A stretch of DNA of 64,000 nt from Streptomyces mirabilis (lineage in GTDB: Bacteria; Actinomycetota; Actinomycetes; Streptomycetales; Streptomycetaceae), in the NCBI RefSeq assembly GCF_039503195.1, contig NZ_JBCJKP010000001.1, forward strand, positions 3,968,001-4,032,000. The letters run 5' to 3'. The notes beneath the pieces were generated by a model. It saw only the letters and a program-made list of their open reading frames with translations. It was not told where the DNA came from and did not search any database. Position numbers and translations under genes: made by a program. Of the stretch, positions 35,322 through 44,216 are shown in pieces; within the stretch, counting starts at the first letter, position 1; each line of letters opens with the position of its first letter.

Positions 35322-36251
35322 ATGACGTCGTTGTCGCCGCAGGCATCACCTCAGTCCTCACTGTCCCGCATCCGGATCGGTTCGGCTCCGGACTCCTGGG
35401 GCGTCTGGTTCCCCGACGACCCTCAGCAGGTCCCCTGGCAGCGCTTCCTCGACGAGGTCTCCCAGTCCGGGTACGAGTGGATCGAGCTGGGTCCCTACGG
35501 TTATCTGCCCACGGATCCGGCGGTGCTCAAGGAGGAGACCGCGCGGCGCGGGCTCACCGTGTCGGCCGGCACCGTCTTCACCGGACTGCACCGGGGTCCC
35601 GAGGTGTGGGACGCCACCTGGGCGCACGTCTCGGACATCGCCGCGCTCACCCAGGCGATGGGCGCCGAGCACCTCGTCGTCATCCCGGCGTTCTGGCGGG
35701 ACGACAAGACGGGCGAGGTGCTGGAGAACAGCGCGCTGACGCCGACGCAGTGGCGCAATCTGACCGCTCAGACCGAGCGGCTCGCCCATGAGGTGCGGGA
35801 GCGCTACGGGCTGAAGATCGTCGTCCACCCGCACGCGGACACGCACATCGACAGCGAGGAGAACGTCACGCGTTTCCTCGACGCGACCGACTCCTCACTG
35901 GTGTCGCTGTGCCTGGACACCGGCCACTACGCGTACTGCGGCGGCGACAGCGTCAAGCTCATCGAGACCTACGGGGAACGCATCGGCTACCTCCACCTCA
36001 AGCAGGTGGATCCGCTGGTCCTGGCCGAGGTGCGGGCGAACGAGGTGCCGTTCGGGCCCGCCGTGGCCAAGGGCGTGATGTGCGAACCGCCGTCCGGTGT
36101 ACCGGCACTGGAGCCCGTCCTCGCCGCCGCCCAGAAGCTCGACGTCGAACTCTTCGCCATCGTCGAGCAGGACATGTACCCGTGCCCGCCGGACAAGCCG
36201 CTGCCGATCGCCCAGCGCACCCGGGCGTTCCTGAGGTCCTGCGGAGCCTGA
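35322..36251 (+). CDS. TIM-barrel sugar phosphate isomerase/epimerase, probable inosose dehydratase (IolE/IolI-like)
   Basis: 309 residues. The AP-endonuclease-2-type barrel is visible in IRIGSAPDSWGVWFPDD, SGYEWIELGPYGYLPTD, VVHPHADTHIDSEENVTRFL, LCLDTGHYAYCGGD, YLHLKQVD and FAIVEQDMYPCPPD, giving the usual His, Asp, Glu metal ligands. In inositol clusters such proteins are inosose dehydratases (IolE) or isomerases (IolI), and the pathway here otherwise lacks a dehydratase. ATG at 35322 starts MTSLSPQAS; an upstream TTG at 35262 lies inside the operator and is less likely. It is divergent from the iol operon and followed by its own terminator. Confidence 0.85.
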   Translation: MTSLSPQASPQSSLSRIRIGSAPDSWGVWFPDDPQQVPWQRFLDEVSQSGYEWIELGPYGYLPTDPAVLKEETARRGLTVSAGTVFTGLHRGPEVWDATWAHVSDIAALTQAMGAEHLVVIPAFWRDDKTGEVLENSALTPTQWRNLTAQTERLAHEVRERYGLKIVVHPHADTHIDSEENVTRFLDATDSSLVSLCLDTGHYAYCGGDSVKLIETYGERIGYLHLKQVDPLVLAEVRANEVPFGPAVAKGVMCEPPSGVPALEPVLAAAQKLDVELFAIVEQDMYPCPPDKPLPIAQRTRAFLRSCGA

Positions 36252-36311
36252 CCGTTCGAGGTGACCGCTTCACAGTGTCCCGCGGAGCCTGACCCTCCGC
36301 GGGGAGCCGTG

Positions 36312-36342
36312 GGCCCGCCGAGAGCCCGGGGCTCGGCGGGCC
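36312..36342 (+). terminator. Hairpin terminator after the TIM-barrel gene
   Basis: A perfect 11-bp stem GGCCCGCCGAG/CTCGGCGGGCC with a 9-base loop and TTCC following. Confidence 0.8.
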
Positions 36343-36409
36343 TTCCGGCGTCGCCCTGCCGCGTTGCACCATGGCGGTTCCCCGGGTGCGGGCGGCGGCG
36401 GGAGGGCCG

Positions 36410-37408
36410 ATGGTGACGCGTATCGTCTCGCGGACGGGGCACGGTCCCGGCGGTGCCTGGGAGACGGCCCTCGCACGGCCGCATCCACGACTGCGGCCCG
36501 GGGTGATCAGCTACCGCGGGATCCGGCTCGCGCTCGACCGGCCGCGGCGCAGGCTGGAGGCGCCGATCGGCGCGGCGACCCTGTTGCTGGGCTTCGAACA
36601 GCCCCTGCGCATCTCACGCGTGGGCCGTCCCCCCGTCACCCTCAGGTCGGTGTTCTCGGGACCGACCACCACCGCGGCCGTCGGCGAACACGACGGACGG
36701 CTGGCGGGCATCGAGGTGCTGGTCGCCCCCTGGGCCGCGTTCACGCTCTTCGGCACACCGCAGTACGAACTCGCTGACCGGACCCTGGATCCCGACGAGC
36801 TCCCGCATGGACTGGGCTCGGGGGACGCGGGCCCGGGCGGGCGCCGGCTGCGGAGCGTCGGTGAACTCTCCGCCGCGCTGGCCGCGTTGCCGGGATGGCC
36901 GGAACGCTTCGAACTGCTGGACGATGTCCTCGTGCGCTGGCACTCGGCGGGGACGCCCGGTTCGGCACGGGTGGTGCGGGCGTGGGCGCAGCTGCAACGG
37001 ACCTGGGGTGCGATGCCGGTGGCCCGGCTCGCCGAGGACGTCGGCTGGAGCGTACGGCAGTTGGAGAATCGTTTCCGGGAGCAGATCGGGCTGGGCCCCA
37101 AGGCGGCGGCCCGGGTGCTGCGCCTGGAACGGGCCCGGCGGCTGCTCGCCGCGGGACGCTCACAGGCGGAGACGGCGGCGACCTGCGGGTTCTACGACCA
37201 GGCCCACCTCAGCGGCGAGTTCCGGGCGATGACGGGATGCACACCGCGGGAGTTCACAGCGGCCCGCGGAGCGCAGCCGGTTCCACGGCCCGGTCCGCCG
37301 GGGGCCGATCGGATGGCCGGGGAGGCGACCAGCCTGGTGCTCTCCCCCGACCCGAGCGGTCAAAGTGACCGGGGTGCGATTTTCTCCAAGACCGGTGGGC
37401 TCCGTTGA
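36410..37408 (+). CDS. AraC family transcriptional regulator
   Basis: About 332 residues. The C-terminal third holds the two helix-turn-helix units: RLAEDVGWSVRQLENRFREQ and SQAETAATCGFYDQAHLSGE followed by FRAMTGCTPREF, the AraC signature. The N-terminal part (VISYRGIRLALDRPRRRLEA, HDGRLAGIEVLVAPWAAFTL) resembles an effector-binding beta barrel. ATG at 36410 is chosen for its nearby GGGAGGG; an ATG at 36371 is in frame without a ribosome site. A polar tail of about 45 residues follows the HTH. Its target is unknown; the iol genes or the alcohol dehydrogenase nearby are candidates. Confidence 0.9.
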   Translation: MVTRIVSRTGHGPGGAWETALARPHPRLRPGVISYRGIRLALDRPRRRLEAPIGAATLLLGFEQPLRISRVGRPPVTLRSVFSGPTTTAAVGEHDGRLAGIEVLVAPWAAFTLFGTPQYELADRTLDPDELPHGLGSGDAGPGGRRLRSVGELSAALAALPGWPERFELLDDVLVRWHSAGTPGSARVVRAWAQLQRTWGAMPVARLAEDVGWSVRQLENRFREQIGLGPKAAARVLRLERARRLLAAGRSQAETAATCGFYDQAHLSGEFRAMTGCTPREFTAARGAQPVPRPGPPGADRMAGEATSLVLSPDPSGQSDRGAIFSKTGGLR

Positions 37409-37814
37409 TTGCAGGCTGAACTTCCGGCGGCTGATCCGACGGGGGGACGCGGACGGCTTCCGAGGGGGATGCGGGGAGCTGGTGGGCCGGACCTGGAGTG
37501 GGTCCGGACCACCGCTCACGTACGCACGACGCACCCGGCCCGCCACCGGCCCCCGCCGCGCACACGTCTCGACGGTCCCCTCGGCTCTACGGTCCCCTCG
37601 GCGCGAATGCGTCACGCGTGTCACAAAAACCACCGCCCTGTCACACATGTCGCGTGTACGCAGGTCTTGTGTCACACCCGGCCAACAGGCCCTGCCCTGC
37701 GGTCACTCTGCGTCGTTCAACGAGCGCAGGCTTTGTGATCGCCAGCGCAGCGCCCGGCTCCCCCGACGGCCACCCCCCGGCCGCCGCCGCGACGCGCGCA
37801 GGGAGGTGCCACTC
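37409..37814. promoter_or_regulatory. 400-bp gap with repeated TGTCAC motifs
   Basis: No gene. Between 37610 and 37680 the hexamer TGTCAC (or its GTGTCACA form) occurs four times, in CGTGTCACAAA, CTGTCACAC and TTGTGTCACAC settings, upstream of the small HTH gene. This may be an operator array. Confidence 0.45.
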
Positions 37815-38012
37815 ATGACCGACCGTAGGCTCTGGTCGTACAAGGAGATCGCGGCGCACATCAAGGTGCAGCCGGACACCGTGCGGTCGTACCGCAAGCA
37901 CGGACTGCTGCCGCCGCCCGACCACGTGGAGAGCGGGAAGCCCTACTGGTACGCGGACACCGTCCGCGCCTGGGTCGCCTCCCGCCCCGGTAACCGCGGC
38001 CGAAGGGACTGA
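37815..38012 (+). CDS. Small helix-turn-helix protein (MerR/excisionase-like DNA-binding domain)
   Basis: 65 residues: RRLWSYKEIAAHIKVQPDTV, RSYRKHGLLPPPDHVESGKP, YWYADTVRAWVASRPGN. This is a winged HTH of the MerR/AlpA type with no effector domain. ATG at 37815 has AGGGAGG 8 bases upstream, a strong ribosome site, which supports a real gene. Such proteins occur in Streptomyces chromosomes as small regulators and in mobile elements as excisionases; no integrase gene is beside it. Its role is unknown. Confidence 0.85.
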   Translation: MTDRRLWSYKEIAAHIKVQPDTVRSYRKHGLLPPPDHVESGKPYWYADTVRAWVASRPGNRGRRD

Positions 38013-38072
38013 CCACGGGCCCCGCCCCGCTCGCCCCACGCACTCACGGTGCCCACTCGCCGCGCCCTCGCG

Positions 38073-38107
38073 CTGTGCCCCGCCCCTCGCCCGGGTGCGG
38101 GGCACAG
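38073..38107. terminator. Bidirectional hairpin between convergent genes
   Basis: A perfect 11-bp stem CTGTGCCCCGC/GCGGGGCACAG with a 13-base loop between the HTH gene and the alcohol dehydrogenase gene. Confidence 0.8.
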
Positions 38108-38120
38108 CCCCTGTCCGGGT

Positions 38121-39155
38121 TCAGCTCCACGGTTCGATGACCGTCACCCCCGCCCCCGGCGCCGTCCCCATCGCCGCCAGGGCCGTGGGGACCGCGTCCA
38201 GCGGGATGGTGGAGGTGACCAGGAGGTCGGGGCGGAGCACCCCGGCGCGGACCAGTTCGAGCATGCGGGGGTAGGCGTGTGCCTGCATACCGTGGCTGCC
38301 CAGGAGTTCGAGTTCGAGGCCGATCACCCGGGCCATCGGAACCGCGGGGTCCTCGGGCAGCAGACCGACCTGGACGTGGCGCCCCCGGCGGCGCAGGCCG
38401 TTCACCGAGGCCGCGCAGGTGACCGGGGAGCCGAGCGCGTCGAGGGAGAGGTGGGCACCGCCGCCGGTCAGCTCCCGGACCGCCGCCGCCGTGTCCCCGA
38501 CCCGCGAGGCGTCCACGACCTCCACCGCGCCGAACTTCCGTGCCAGGTCCAGGGCCTGGGGTGAGAGGTCCACGGCCACGACCCGCGCCCCGGCCGCCGC
38601 CGCGATCATCACCGCCGACAGTCCCACGCCTCCGCAGCCGTGCACCGCGACCCACTCCCCCGCCGCCACCCGGCCCTGCGCGACCACCGCGCGGAACGCC
38701 GTGGCGAACCGGCAGCCCAGCGACGCCGCCGTCGCGAAGGACAGCTCGTCCGGCACCGCCACCAGGTTCACCTCGGCGTGGTCGAGTGCCACGTACTGGG
38801 CGAAGGAACCCCAGTGGGTGAACCCCGGCTGGGTCTGCCGCTCGCACACCTGCTGGTCACCCGCCGCGCAGGAGGGACACGTCCCGCAGGCGCAGACGAA
38901 CGGGACGGTGACCCGGTCGCCGGGACGCCAGCCGGCCACCCGCGCACCGACCGCCTCGACGGTCCCCGCGAGTTCGTGGCCCGGCACATGCGGCAGCGTG
39001 ATGTCCGGGTCGTGCCCCATCCAGCCGTGCCAGTCGCTGCGGCACAGCCCGGTGGCCTCGACCCGCACCACCACCCCGTGCTCCGCGGGCACCGGGTCCG
39101 CCACCTCGCGCACCTCGGCCGGCTCCTCGTACCGCTCGAACACCACTGCCCGCAT
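38121..39155 (-). CDS. Zinc-dependent alcohol dehydrogenase (MDR superfamily)
   Basis: 344 residues. Catalytic zinc ligands are in [10 protein letters not shown] and [16 protein letters not shown]; structural zinc cysteines are in [17 protein letters not shown]. The NAD(P) site is [38 protein letters not shown] and [14 protein letters not shown] are usual for the zinc-alcohol dehydrogenase branch. It oxidises an alcohol or polyol or reduces the aldehyde; the substrate is not evident. ATG at 39155. Its stop lies 44 bases from the MMPL gene's downstream end region; both are leftward. Confidence 0.93.
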   Translation of the reverse strand: MRAVVFERYEEPAEVREVADPVPAEHGVVVRVEATGLCRSDWHGWMGHDPDITLPHVPGHELAGTVEAVGARVAGWRPGDRVTVPFVCACGTCPSCAAGDQQVCERQTQPGFTHWGSFAQYVALDHAEVNLVAVPDELSFATAASLGCRFATAFRAVVAQGRVAAGEWVAVHGCGGVGLSAVMIAAAAGARVVAVDLSPQALDLARKFGAVEVVDASRVGDTAAAVRELTGGGAHLSLDALGSPVTCAASVNGLRRRGRHVQVGLLPEDPAVPMARVIGLELELLGSHGMQAHAYPRMLELVRAGVLRPDLLVTSTIPLDAVPTALAAMGTAPGAGVTVIEPWS

Positions 39156-39199
39156 CCGTCTCGCCCCTCCGCCCGAAGATCACCCTTCCGGAGCGAACG

Positions 39200-41728
39200 C
39201 TATCCGCGCGCCTCGACCTTGTCCCGCTCCCGGTCGTCCTCCCTGCAGCCCTCCCTGCCGTGCTCCCGGTCGTCCTCCACGCCGTCCGCCTGCCCGGGGC
39301 CGTCCGGCTCCGCCTCGCCCTCGCTCAGTCCGAACCGGTCGTGGAAGCGCCGCAGCGGCCCCGGCGCCCACCAGGTCGCGCGGCCCGTGAGGCGCATGAC
39401 CGCCGGGACCAGCAGGCTGCGGACGACCATCGCGTCCATCAGCACGGCGAGCGCGATGCCCAGGCCGAGCATCTTGGTGTTGGTCACGCGTGAGGTGCCG
39501 ATCGCGACCATCACCACGGCGAGGATGACCGCGGCCGCGGTGATCAGTCCGCCGGTGCGCTGGAGGCCGAAGCGGACCGCCTCCCGGTGGTCGCCCGTGT
39601 GGTCGTACTCCTCCTTTATCCGGGAGAGCAGGAAGACTCCGTAGTCCATGGAGAGACCGAAGGCGACGCAGAACATGAGGACGGGGAGCGTCGTCTCTAT
39701 CGATCCCGGGCTGGTGAAGCCGAGCAGGCCCGACAGATGGCCGTCCTGGAAGACCCAGACCACCGCGCCGAACATCGCCGTCAGGCTGAGCGCGTTGAGC
39801 AGCACCGCCTGGATCGGGATCAGCACGCTGCCGGTGAGGAGGAAGACCAGGAGCAGGGTGACGATCGCTATGAAGGCCGCGGCCCAGGGGAGCCGGTCGG
39901 CTATCGCGTGCTTGGAGTCGACCAGGACCGCCGCCGTGCCGGTCACCGCCGTGTCGAACGGGGCCTGTGTCGACCTCAGTTCGCGCACCAGCCGCTGGGC
40001 TCCGTCGCCGACGGCCTCACCCTTCGGCAGCACCGTGAGGTAGGCCGAGTCGCCCTGCGCCAGGGGCCCGTCCACCCGCAGCACCTCGGGCAGCGCGGCG
40101 ATCCGGTCCTTGTAGGCCGTGTACTGGGCCTCGGTCGCCCGGCCCTCCACGAGCACCTCCAGGGCACCACCGGGGCTGCCCGGGAAGCCGTCCCGTATGT
40201 GCTGCTGGACGGCGTGGGACTCGGCGCCCGAGGGCAGCTGGCGGTCGTCCGCGGTGCCGAACTTCACGCCCAGGAAGGGCAGTCCGAGCACGATCAGCCC
40301 GACGGTGGTGGCGACGGCGAAGACCGGCGCCCTGCGCATGACGAGTGCGGCCATGCGTCCCCAGGCGGCCCCGTCCGCGCTCGCCGCCGGCCTTCCGCGC
40401 CGGAACAGGCGGCGCAGATCCAGCGAGTTCACCCGGTGGCCGAGCAGCACCAGCGCCGCCGGGAGCAGGACGAGGGCGGCGGCCGCGGCCAGCAGCACCA
40501 CGGCGATGCCCGCGTAGGCGAAGGAGCGCAGGAAGTACTGCGGGAAGAGCAGCATCGCGGCCAGGCAGACGGCGACCGTGAGGGAGGAGAAGAGGACCGT
40601 GCGGCCCGCGGTGCGCAGGGTCGTGGCGATGGCCCCGATGACGTCTTCCCTGCTCGAACGCGCTGGAGAACTCGGGGAAGGCGCGGCGCCCTTGGCCAGT
40701 TCCTCGCGGTACCTGCGGACGATGAACAGCGCGTAGTCGATGGCGAGGCCGAGTCCCAGGGCCGTGGTGAGGTTCATCGCGAAGACCGAGACGTCGGTGA
40801 ACTCGGTGAGGCCGCGCAGTACCGCGTTCGTGCCCAGGATCGCGACGATGCCCACGCCGAGCGGCAGCAGGGCGGCGATCGCGCTGCCGAAGACCATGAC
40901 CAGCAGCACGAGGGTCACCGGCAGGGCGATCATCTCGGCCCGGGTCAGGTCCTCGCGGATGGTCGTCTGCATCTCGTGCTGCACCGCGACCGGGCCGCCG
41001 ACCCTGACCTCGACCGGCCCGTGCGTCCCTCGGTAGGAGGGCGCCAGACGGTCCAGGGTCTCGCTCGCCGTCTTCTCGTCGCCCGTGATCCGCGCGGCGA
41101 TCAGCGCCTCGTGGCCGTCCTTCGCCTTCAGCGCCGGTGCGCCCGACGCCCAGTACGAACCGACTCCCGTGACGCCCCGCTCGCCGGCGAGCCGCGCCGC
41201 GAGCCGCTTCGCCTCGGCCGCGACCGAGGGAGTGTCGACCGTGGCACGCCCCGAGTCGACCAGGAGCAGCAGATTGGGCTGCGAGGCGGGGAACTCCCGC
41301 TCCAGCGCCTTGGTCGCGTACGTCGACTCGGCGGTCGGGTCCTGCCAGCCGCCGCTGCCCAGCCGGTCGGCGACCCCACTGCCGGCGACCACGGCGAGCG
41401 CGGTGAGCAGCAGCGCGACGAACAGGGAGAGTCGGGGGCGCGCGGTCACGAACCGGGTCCAGCCACCGACCCGGACACCGCGACCGGTTGGCGGGCCACC
41501 GCTTACTCGTCGACTACCGCTCACCCGTCGACCGTCACTCACCCGTTGGCCGTCGCCCGCTTGTCGGCCGCCACCCGCCCGCGGACCGCTCTTCCCCGGC
41601 GGACTTCCGCTCTCCGGCGGGCCTCCGCCCACCCGCGGCTGGTCGCCCGCGCTCGCGCCGACGCTCGCGCTCCTCCCGCGCCCCGCGCCGCTCCCGTGGC
41701 CGTCATCCGCGCTGTTGACTTCGGTCAT
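39200..41728 (-). CDS. MMPL/RND family transporter
   Basis: 842 residues with the double-repeat RND layout: a membrane helix near residue 100, a large outside domain (TAESTYATKALEREFPASQP), five helices, a second outside domain and a second helix group. The conserved Asp-Tyr pairs appear in LGLGLAIDYALFIVRRYREE and AFGLSMDYGVFLLSRIKEEY, the proton-relay positions of MMPL proteins. The first 90 residues are a Gly/Ser/Arg low-complexity stretch with repeated RRVSG units, unusual for the family, so an internal start is possible. ATG at 41728 has AAGGGG 10 bases upstream. It exports lipids or hydrophobic compounds and is divergent from a TetR gene, its probable regulator. Confidence 0.93.
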   Translation of the reverse strand: MTEVNSADDGHGSGAGRGRSASVGASAGDQPRVGGGPPESGSPPGKSGPRAGGGRQAGDGQRVSDGRRVSGSRRVSGGPPTGRGVRVGGWTRFVTARPRLSLFVALLLTALAVVAGSGVADRLGSGGWQDPTAESTYATKALEREFPASQPNLLLLVDSGRATVDTPSVAAEAKRLAARLAGERGVTGVGSYWASGAPALKAKDGHEALIAARITGDEKTASETLDRLAPSYRGTHGPVEVRVGGPVAVQHEMQTTIREDLTRAEMIALPVTLVLLVMVFGSAIAALLPLGVGIVAILGTNAVLRGLTEFTDVSVFAMNLTTALGLGLAIDYALFIVRRYREELAKGAAPSPSSPARSSREDVIGAIATTLRTAGRTVLFSSLTVAVCLAAMLLFPQYFLRSFAYAGIAVVLLAAAAALVLLPAALVLLGHRVNSLDLRRLFRRGRPAASADGAAWGRMAALVMRRAPVFAVATTVGLIVLGLPFLGVKFGTADDRQLPSGAESHAVQQHIRDGFPGSPGGALEVLVEGRATEAQYTAYKDRIAALPEVLRVDGPLAQGDSAYLTVLPKGEAVGDGAQRLVRELRSTQAPFDTAVTGTAAVLVDSKHAIADRLPWAAAFIAIVTLLLVFLLTGSVLIPIQAVLLNALSLTAMFGAVVWVFQDGHLSGLLGFTSPGSIETTLPVLMFCVAFGLSMDYGVFLLSRIKEEYDHTGDHREAVRFGLQRTGGLITAAAVILAVVMVAIGTSRVTNTKMLGLGIALAVLMDAMVVRSLLVPAVMRLTGRATWWAPGPLRRFHDRFGLSEGEAEPDGPGQADGVEDDREHGREGCREDDRERDKVEARG

Positions 41729-41819
41729 CGTGCGGTGTCCCCTTCACCGTGACCCCCTGTCCGCGCGGCGGCCTCCGTCCGACCATCCGGTCGTGTGCGC
41801 AGGCGGCAGGGGTCGACCA

Positions 41820-41888
41820 TTGCCATAGAATGGCAAACACGAGAGATCGCTCGCGTTTCACTAGAATGCGAGCGGCCGCTCGTGTTTG
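41820..41888. promoter_or_regulatory. Nested palindromes between MMPL and TetR genes (probable TetR operators)
   Basis: TTGCCA-TAGAA-TGGCAA (41820-41836) is a perfect palindrome. CAAACACGAG/CTCGTGTTTG arms (41834-41843 and 41879-41888) enclose a second pair GCTCGC/GCGAGC (41849-41854, 41868-41873). The second palindrome repeats the CTAGAATG core. The region covers both promoters. Confidence 0.7.
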
Positions 41889-41919
41889 TCAATCACGTTC
41901 GGAGAGCTGGGGATAACTC

Positions 41920-42678
41920 GTGCCCGACAAGCCCGAGACGCAGCGGACCGCCGACGCGCAGACCGTCGACAGACACCCCGTCGACGCGCGGACCGCCGAC
42001 GCGCAGACCGTCGACGAGCGACCCCGCCGACGGCAGGCCCGCGGTGAGCGCAGGATCGCCCAGCTGCTGGAGGCCGCCGCCTCCGTCTTCTGCACCACCG
42101 GGTACACCGCCGCCAGCACCAACGCCATCGCCCGCGAGGCGGGCGTCTCACCGGGCACGCTGTACCAGTTCTTCCCGAACAAGGAGGCCATCGCGATCGA
42201 GCTGGGCGACCGGCTCATGCACGAGATGCGCGACACGTACGGCGAGGCACTGGCCCCGGTCGACCCCACGACCCCGCTGGAGGAGGCCGTGGGCGCCGCG
42301 GTCGACCGGTTCATCGCCTTCAACTGCGATCACCCCGTCTTCTTCGCGCTGATGCACGGCCCCGACATCCCGGGCCGGATCGCCGAGGAGCACGACGCCC
42401 TGCACGCGACCCTGGTCTCGCGGATAGAGGGGCTGCTCTCCTCTCTCATGTCCGACGCGCCCGCCACCGAGGTCACGCGCGTCGCGCACGTGTGCCTGGG
42501 CATCTACAAGGCCGGCCTGGAGCTGGTCCTCTCGAACCAGGGAGCCGAGCGCGAGGCGTACGTCCGAGAGTTGAAGGACGTCCTGCTCCGCTACCTGGAG
42601 CCGTTGATCCGCGACAGGACACTCACCCCGGCGGACCTCACCGCCGGCCCCGCGGAGTTCACGGCACCGACCTCCTGA
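41920..42678 (+). CDS. TetR family transcriptional regulator
   Basis: 252 residues. The HTH is RRIAQLLEAAASVFCTTGYT, AASTNAIAREAGVSPGTLYQ, FFPNKEAIAIEL. The ligand domain follows (FIAFNCDHPVFFALMHGPDI, VTRVAHVCLGIYKAGLELVL). The first 30 residues are an acidic, repeated extension, encoded by two 27-base DNA copies (41944 and 41989). The GTG at 41920 has a weak GGGGATA site. Divergent from the MMPL exporter over a palindrome-rich space, it most likely represses that exporter and itself. Confidence 0.92.
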   Translation: MPDKPETQRTADAQTVDRHPVDARTADAQTVDERPRRRQARGERRIAQLLEAAASVFCTTGYTAASTNAIAREAGVSPGTLYQFFPNKEAIAIELGDRLMHEMRDTYGEALAPVDPTTPLEEAVGAAVDRFIAFNCDHPVFFALMHGPDIPGRIAEEHDALHATLVSRIEGLLSSLMSDAPATEVTRVAHVCLGIYKAGLELVLSNQGAEREAYVRELKDVLLRYLEPLIRDRTLTPADLTAGPAEFTAPTS

Positions 42679-42831
42679 CCGCGCACGGCCCAACCCCCTG
42701 ACCGCGCACGGCGACCCGGCCGTCGGACGCGGCCACTCGCACCGCGATCGTGGTGGAGTACCCCACACTGCGACATAGCGGACATTTGCCATAAGATTCG
42801 GATAAATCAGACCGAGCTCAAGGGGCAAGCC

Positions 42832-43782
42832 GTGACCCAGAATCAGCCGCCCGGTGCGCCCCGGGCCCGCATTCCCGGACCCCAGCAGCCCCCGCCGTCG
42901 CACCCCCAGATCCGCACCGGACTGTGGCGACGCTGCCTGGGCGGCGGGCTCGCACTCTGGACACTGACGGCGATCGTCACGTACACGACGGGGAACACCA
43001 CGCTGCTACCCACCTTGCTCCTGCTGGGCAGCTTCCTGACCCCCGTCGCCTTCACACTCTGGGCCTACGAGCGCCACGGCCGCGACCTCGGCGTGCAGGT
43101 GATCCTCGGCTGCCTCCTGGCCGGCGGGACCCTCGGGGTGCTGGGCGCGTCGGTGGCGGAGAACCACCTGCTCCACCCCTCGCTGTCGAGGTGCGTCGGC
43201 GTCGGACTGGTCGAGGAGGCGGCGAAACTGACCGCGCTGGCGTTCGTCCTGCGCCGCCACCCCCGACTCCGGGGACTGCGGGCCGGCCTCGTGCTCGGCG
43301 CGAGCCTCGGCTTCGGCTTCGCGGCGCTGGAGAGCGCGGGGTACGCGTTCAACGCCGCCGTCTCCCTCAAGGGACTCGATCTGCGCGCACTGCTGGAGAC
43401 GGAGATCCCGCGCGGGCTGCTCACCCCCTTCGGGCACGGCCTGTGGACGGCGATCGCGGGTGCGGTGCTGCTCACGTACCGCCATCCGCACGGGCGCTTC
43501 CAGTACGCCGGCCCGGTGGCGGGCACCTATGTCGGCGTGTCGCTGTTGCACGCCCTGTGGGACTCGACACACGGCATCGCGCTCTGGCTGGTCGCGCGGC
43601 TGACCACGACGGGGCTCGACCGGACGTTGTTCGGACTGGGGTACCTGCAGGGGCCCACCGACGAGCAGAAACATCTCTTCACGCTGTTCTCGGTGGGTGG
43701 CCTGATCATCGTCGCGCTCGCGGGGGTCGGCTGGGTGCGTTCGCTGACACGCCACGACTTTGCTTGGAGAAATACCCCCTAG
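42832..43782 (+). CDS. PrsW family intramembrane metalloprotease
   Basis: 316 residues with about eight membrane helices. The family motifs are GVGLVEEAAKLTALAFVLRR (the EExxK motif), GASLGFGFAALESAGYAF (the ExxxY-type motif), LTPFGHGLWTAIAGAVLL and SLLHALWDSTHG, which give the putative metal-binding Glu and His residues. A Pro/Gln-rich cytoplasmic start precedes them. PrsW in Bacillus cleaves an anti-sigma factor; the partner here is unknown. GTG at 42832 has AAGGGG upstream. Its stop codon lies inside the copper operator of the next operon. Confidence 0.9.
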   Translation: MTQNQPPGAPRARIPGPQQPPPSHPQIRTGLWRRCLGGGLALWTLTAIVTYTTGNTTLLPTLLLLGSFLTPVAFTLWAYERHGRDLGVQVILGCLLAGGTLGVLGASVAENHLLHPSLSRCVGVGLVEEAAKLTALAFVLRRHPRLRGLRAGLVLGASLGFGFAALESAGYAFNAAVSLKGLDLRALLETEIPRGLLTPFGHGLWTAIAGAVLLTYRHPHGRFQYAGPVAGTYVGVSLLHALWDSTHGIALWLVARLTTTGLDRTLFGLGYLQGPTDEQKHLFTLFSVGGLIIVALAGVGWVRSLTRHDFAWRNTP

Positions 43783-43788
43783 GGGTAT
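43772..43788 (+). promoter_or_regulatory. CsoR-like copper operator upstream of copZ
   Basis: ATACCCCCTAGGGGTAT is a near-perfect palindrome of the type bound by CsoR repressors in front of copper efflux genes (TACCCC-TA-GGGGTA core). It lies 58 bases before the copZ start. The csoR gene itself is not in this window. Confidence 0.85.
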
Positions 43789-43846
43789 AGTGTTGGTCAC
43801 CTGAGCAAGCCACCCGAACCCCACACGCCTCGACGAGGAGCACGCC

Positions 43847-44086
43847 ATGACCACGCAGACCGACACCCCGGGTTCCGTCACGACCGTCTATCAGGTGAGC
43901 GGAATGAGCTGCGGGCACTGTGAGGGCTCCGTCTCCGGCGAGATCTCCGAGATCCCCGGGGTCACCTCGGTCAAGGCCGTCGCCGCCACCGGCGAGGTGA
44001 CCGTGGTCTCCGCGGCGCCGCTCGACGAGGAGGCCGTGCGCGCCGCCGTCGACGAGGCGGGCTTCGAGCTCGCCGGCAAGGCCTGA
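43847..44086 (+). CDS. copZ: Copper chaperone, heavy-metal-associated (HMA) domain protein
   Basis: 79 residues, a single HMA domain. The Cu(I)-binding site is VSGMSCGHCEGSVSGEISE, followed by the ferredoxin-like fold stretch GVTSVKAVAATGEVTVVSA and LDEEAVRAAVDEAGFEL. It collects Cu(I) in the cytoplasm and hands it to the CopA pump encoded next. ATG at 43847 has GAGGAG 6 bases upstream (ACGAGGAGCACGCC). The upstream CsoR-like site should make it copper-induced. Confidence 0.95.
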   Translation: MTTQTDTPGSVTTVYQVSGMSCGHCEGSVSGEISEIPGVTSVKAVAATGEVTVVSAAPLDEEAVRAAVDEAGFELAGKA

Positions 44087-44216
44087 GTCACCGGCCTCGC
44101 ACTCAGCAGTCGCTCCCCCGCGCCTTCCAGTTCCCCGTATCACGCGCATCACCCGTTCGCCCCGCACCACCCAGCACTTCACCCGCACCACTCAGCACTT
44201 CACGCAGCTCTCCACA

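Noticed and set aside
36371..36409. Earlier ATG of the AraC gene
   Set aside because: No ribosome site; the ATG at 36410 is preceded by GGGAGGG.
37815..38012. Excisionase of a mobile element
   Set aside because: The HTH fits, but no integrase, att repeat or plasmid-type gene is beside it, so it is called only a small HTH protein.
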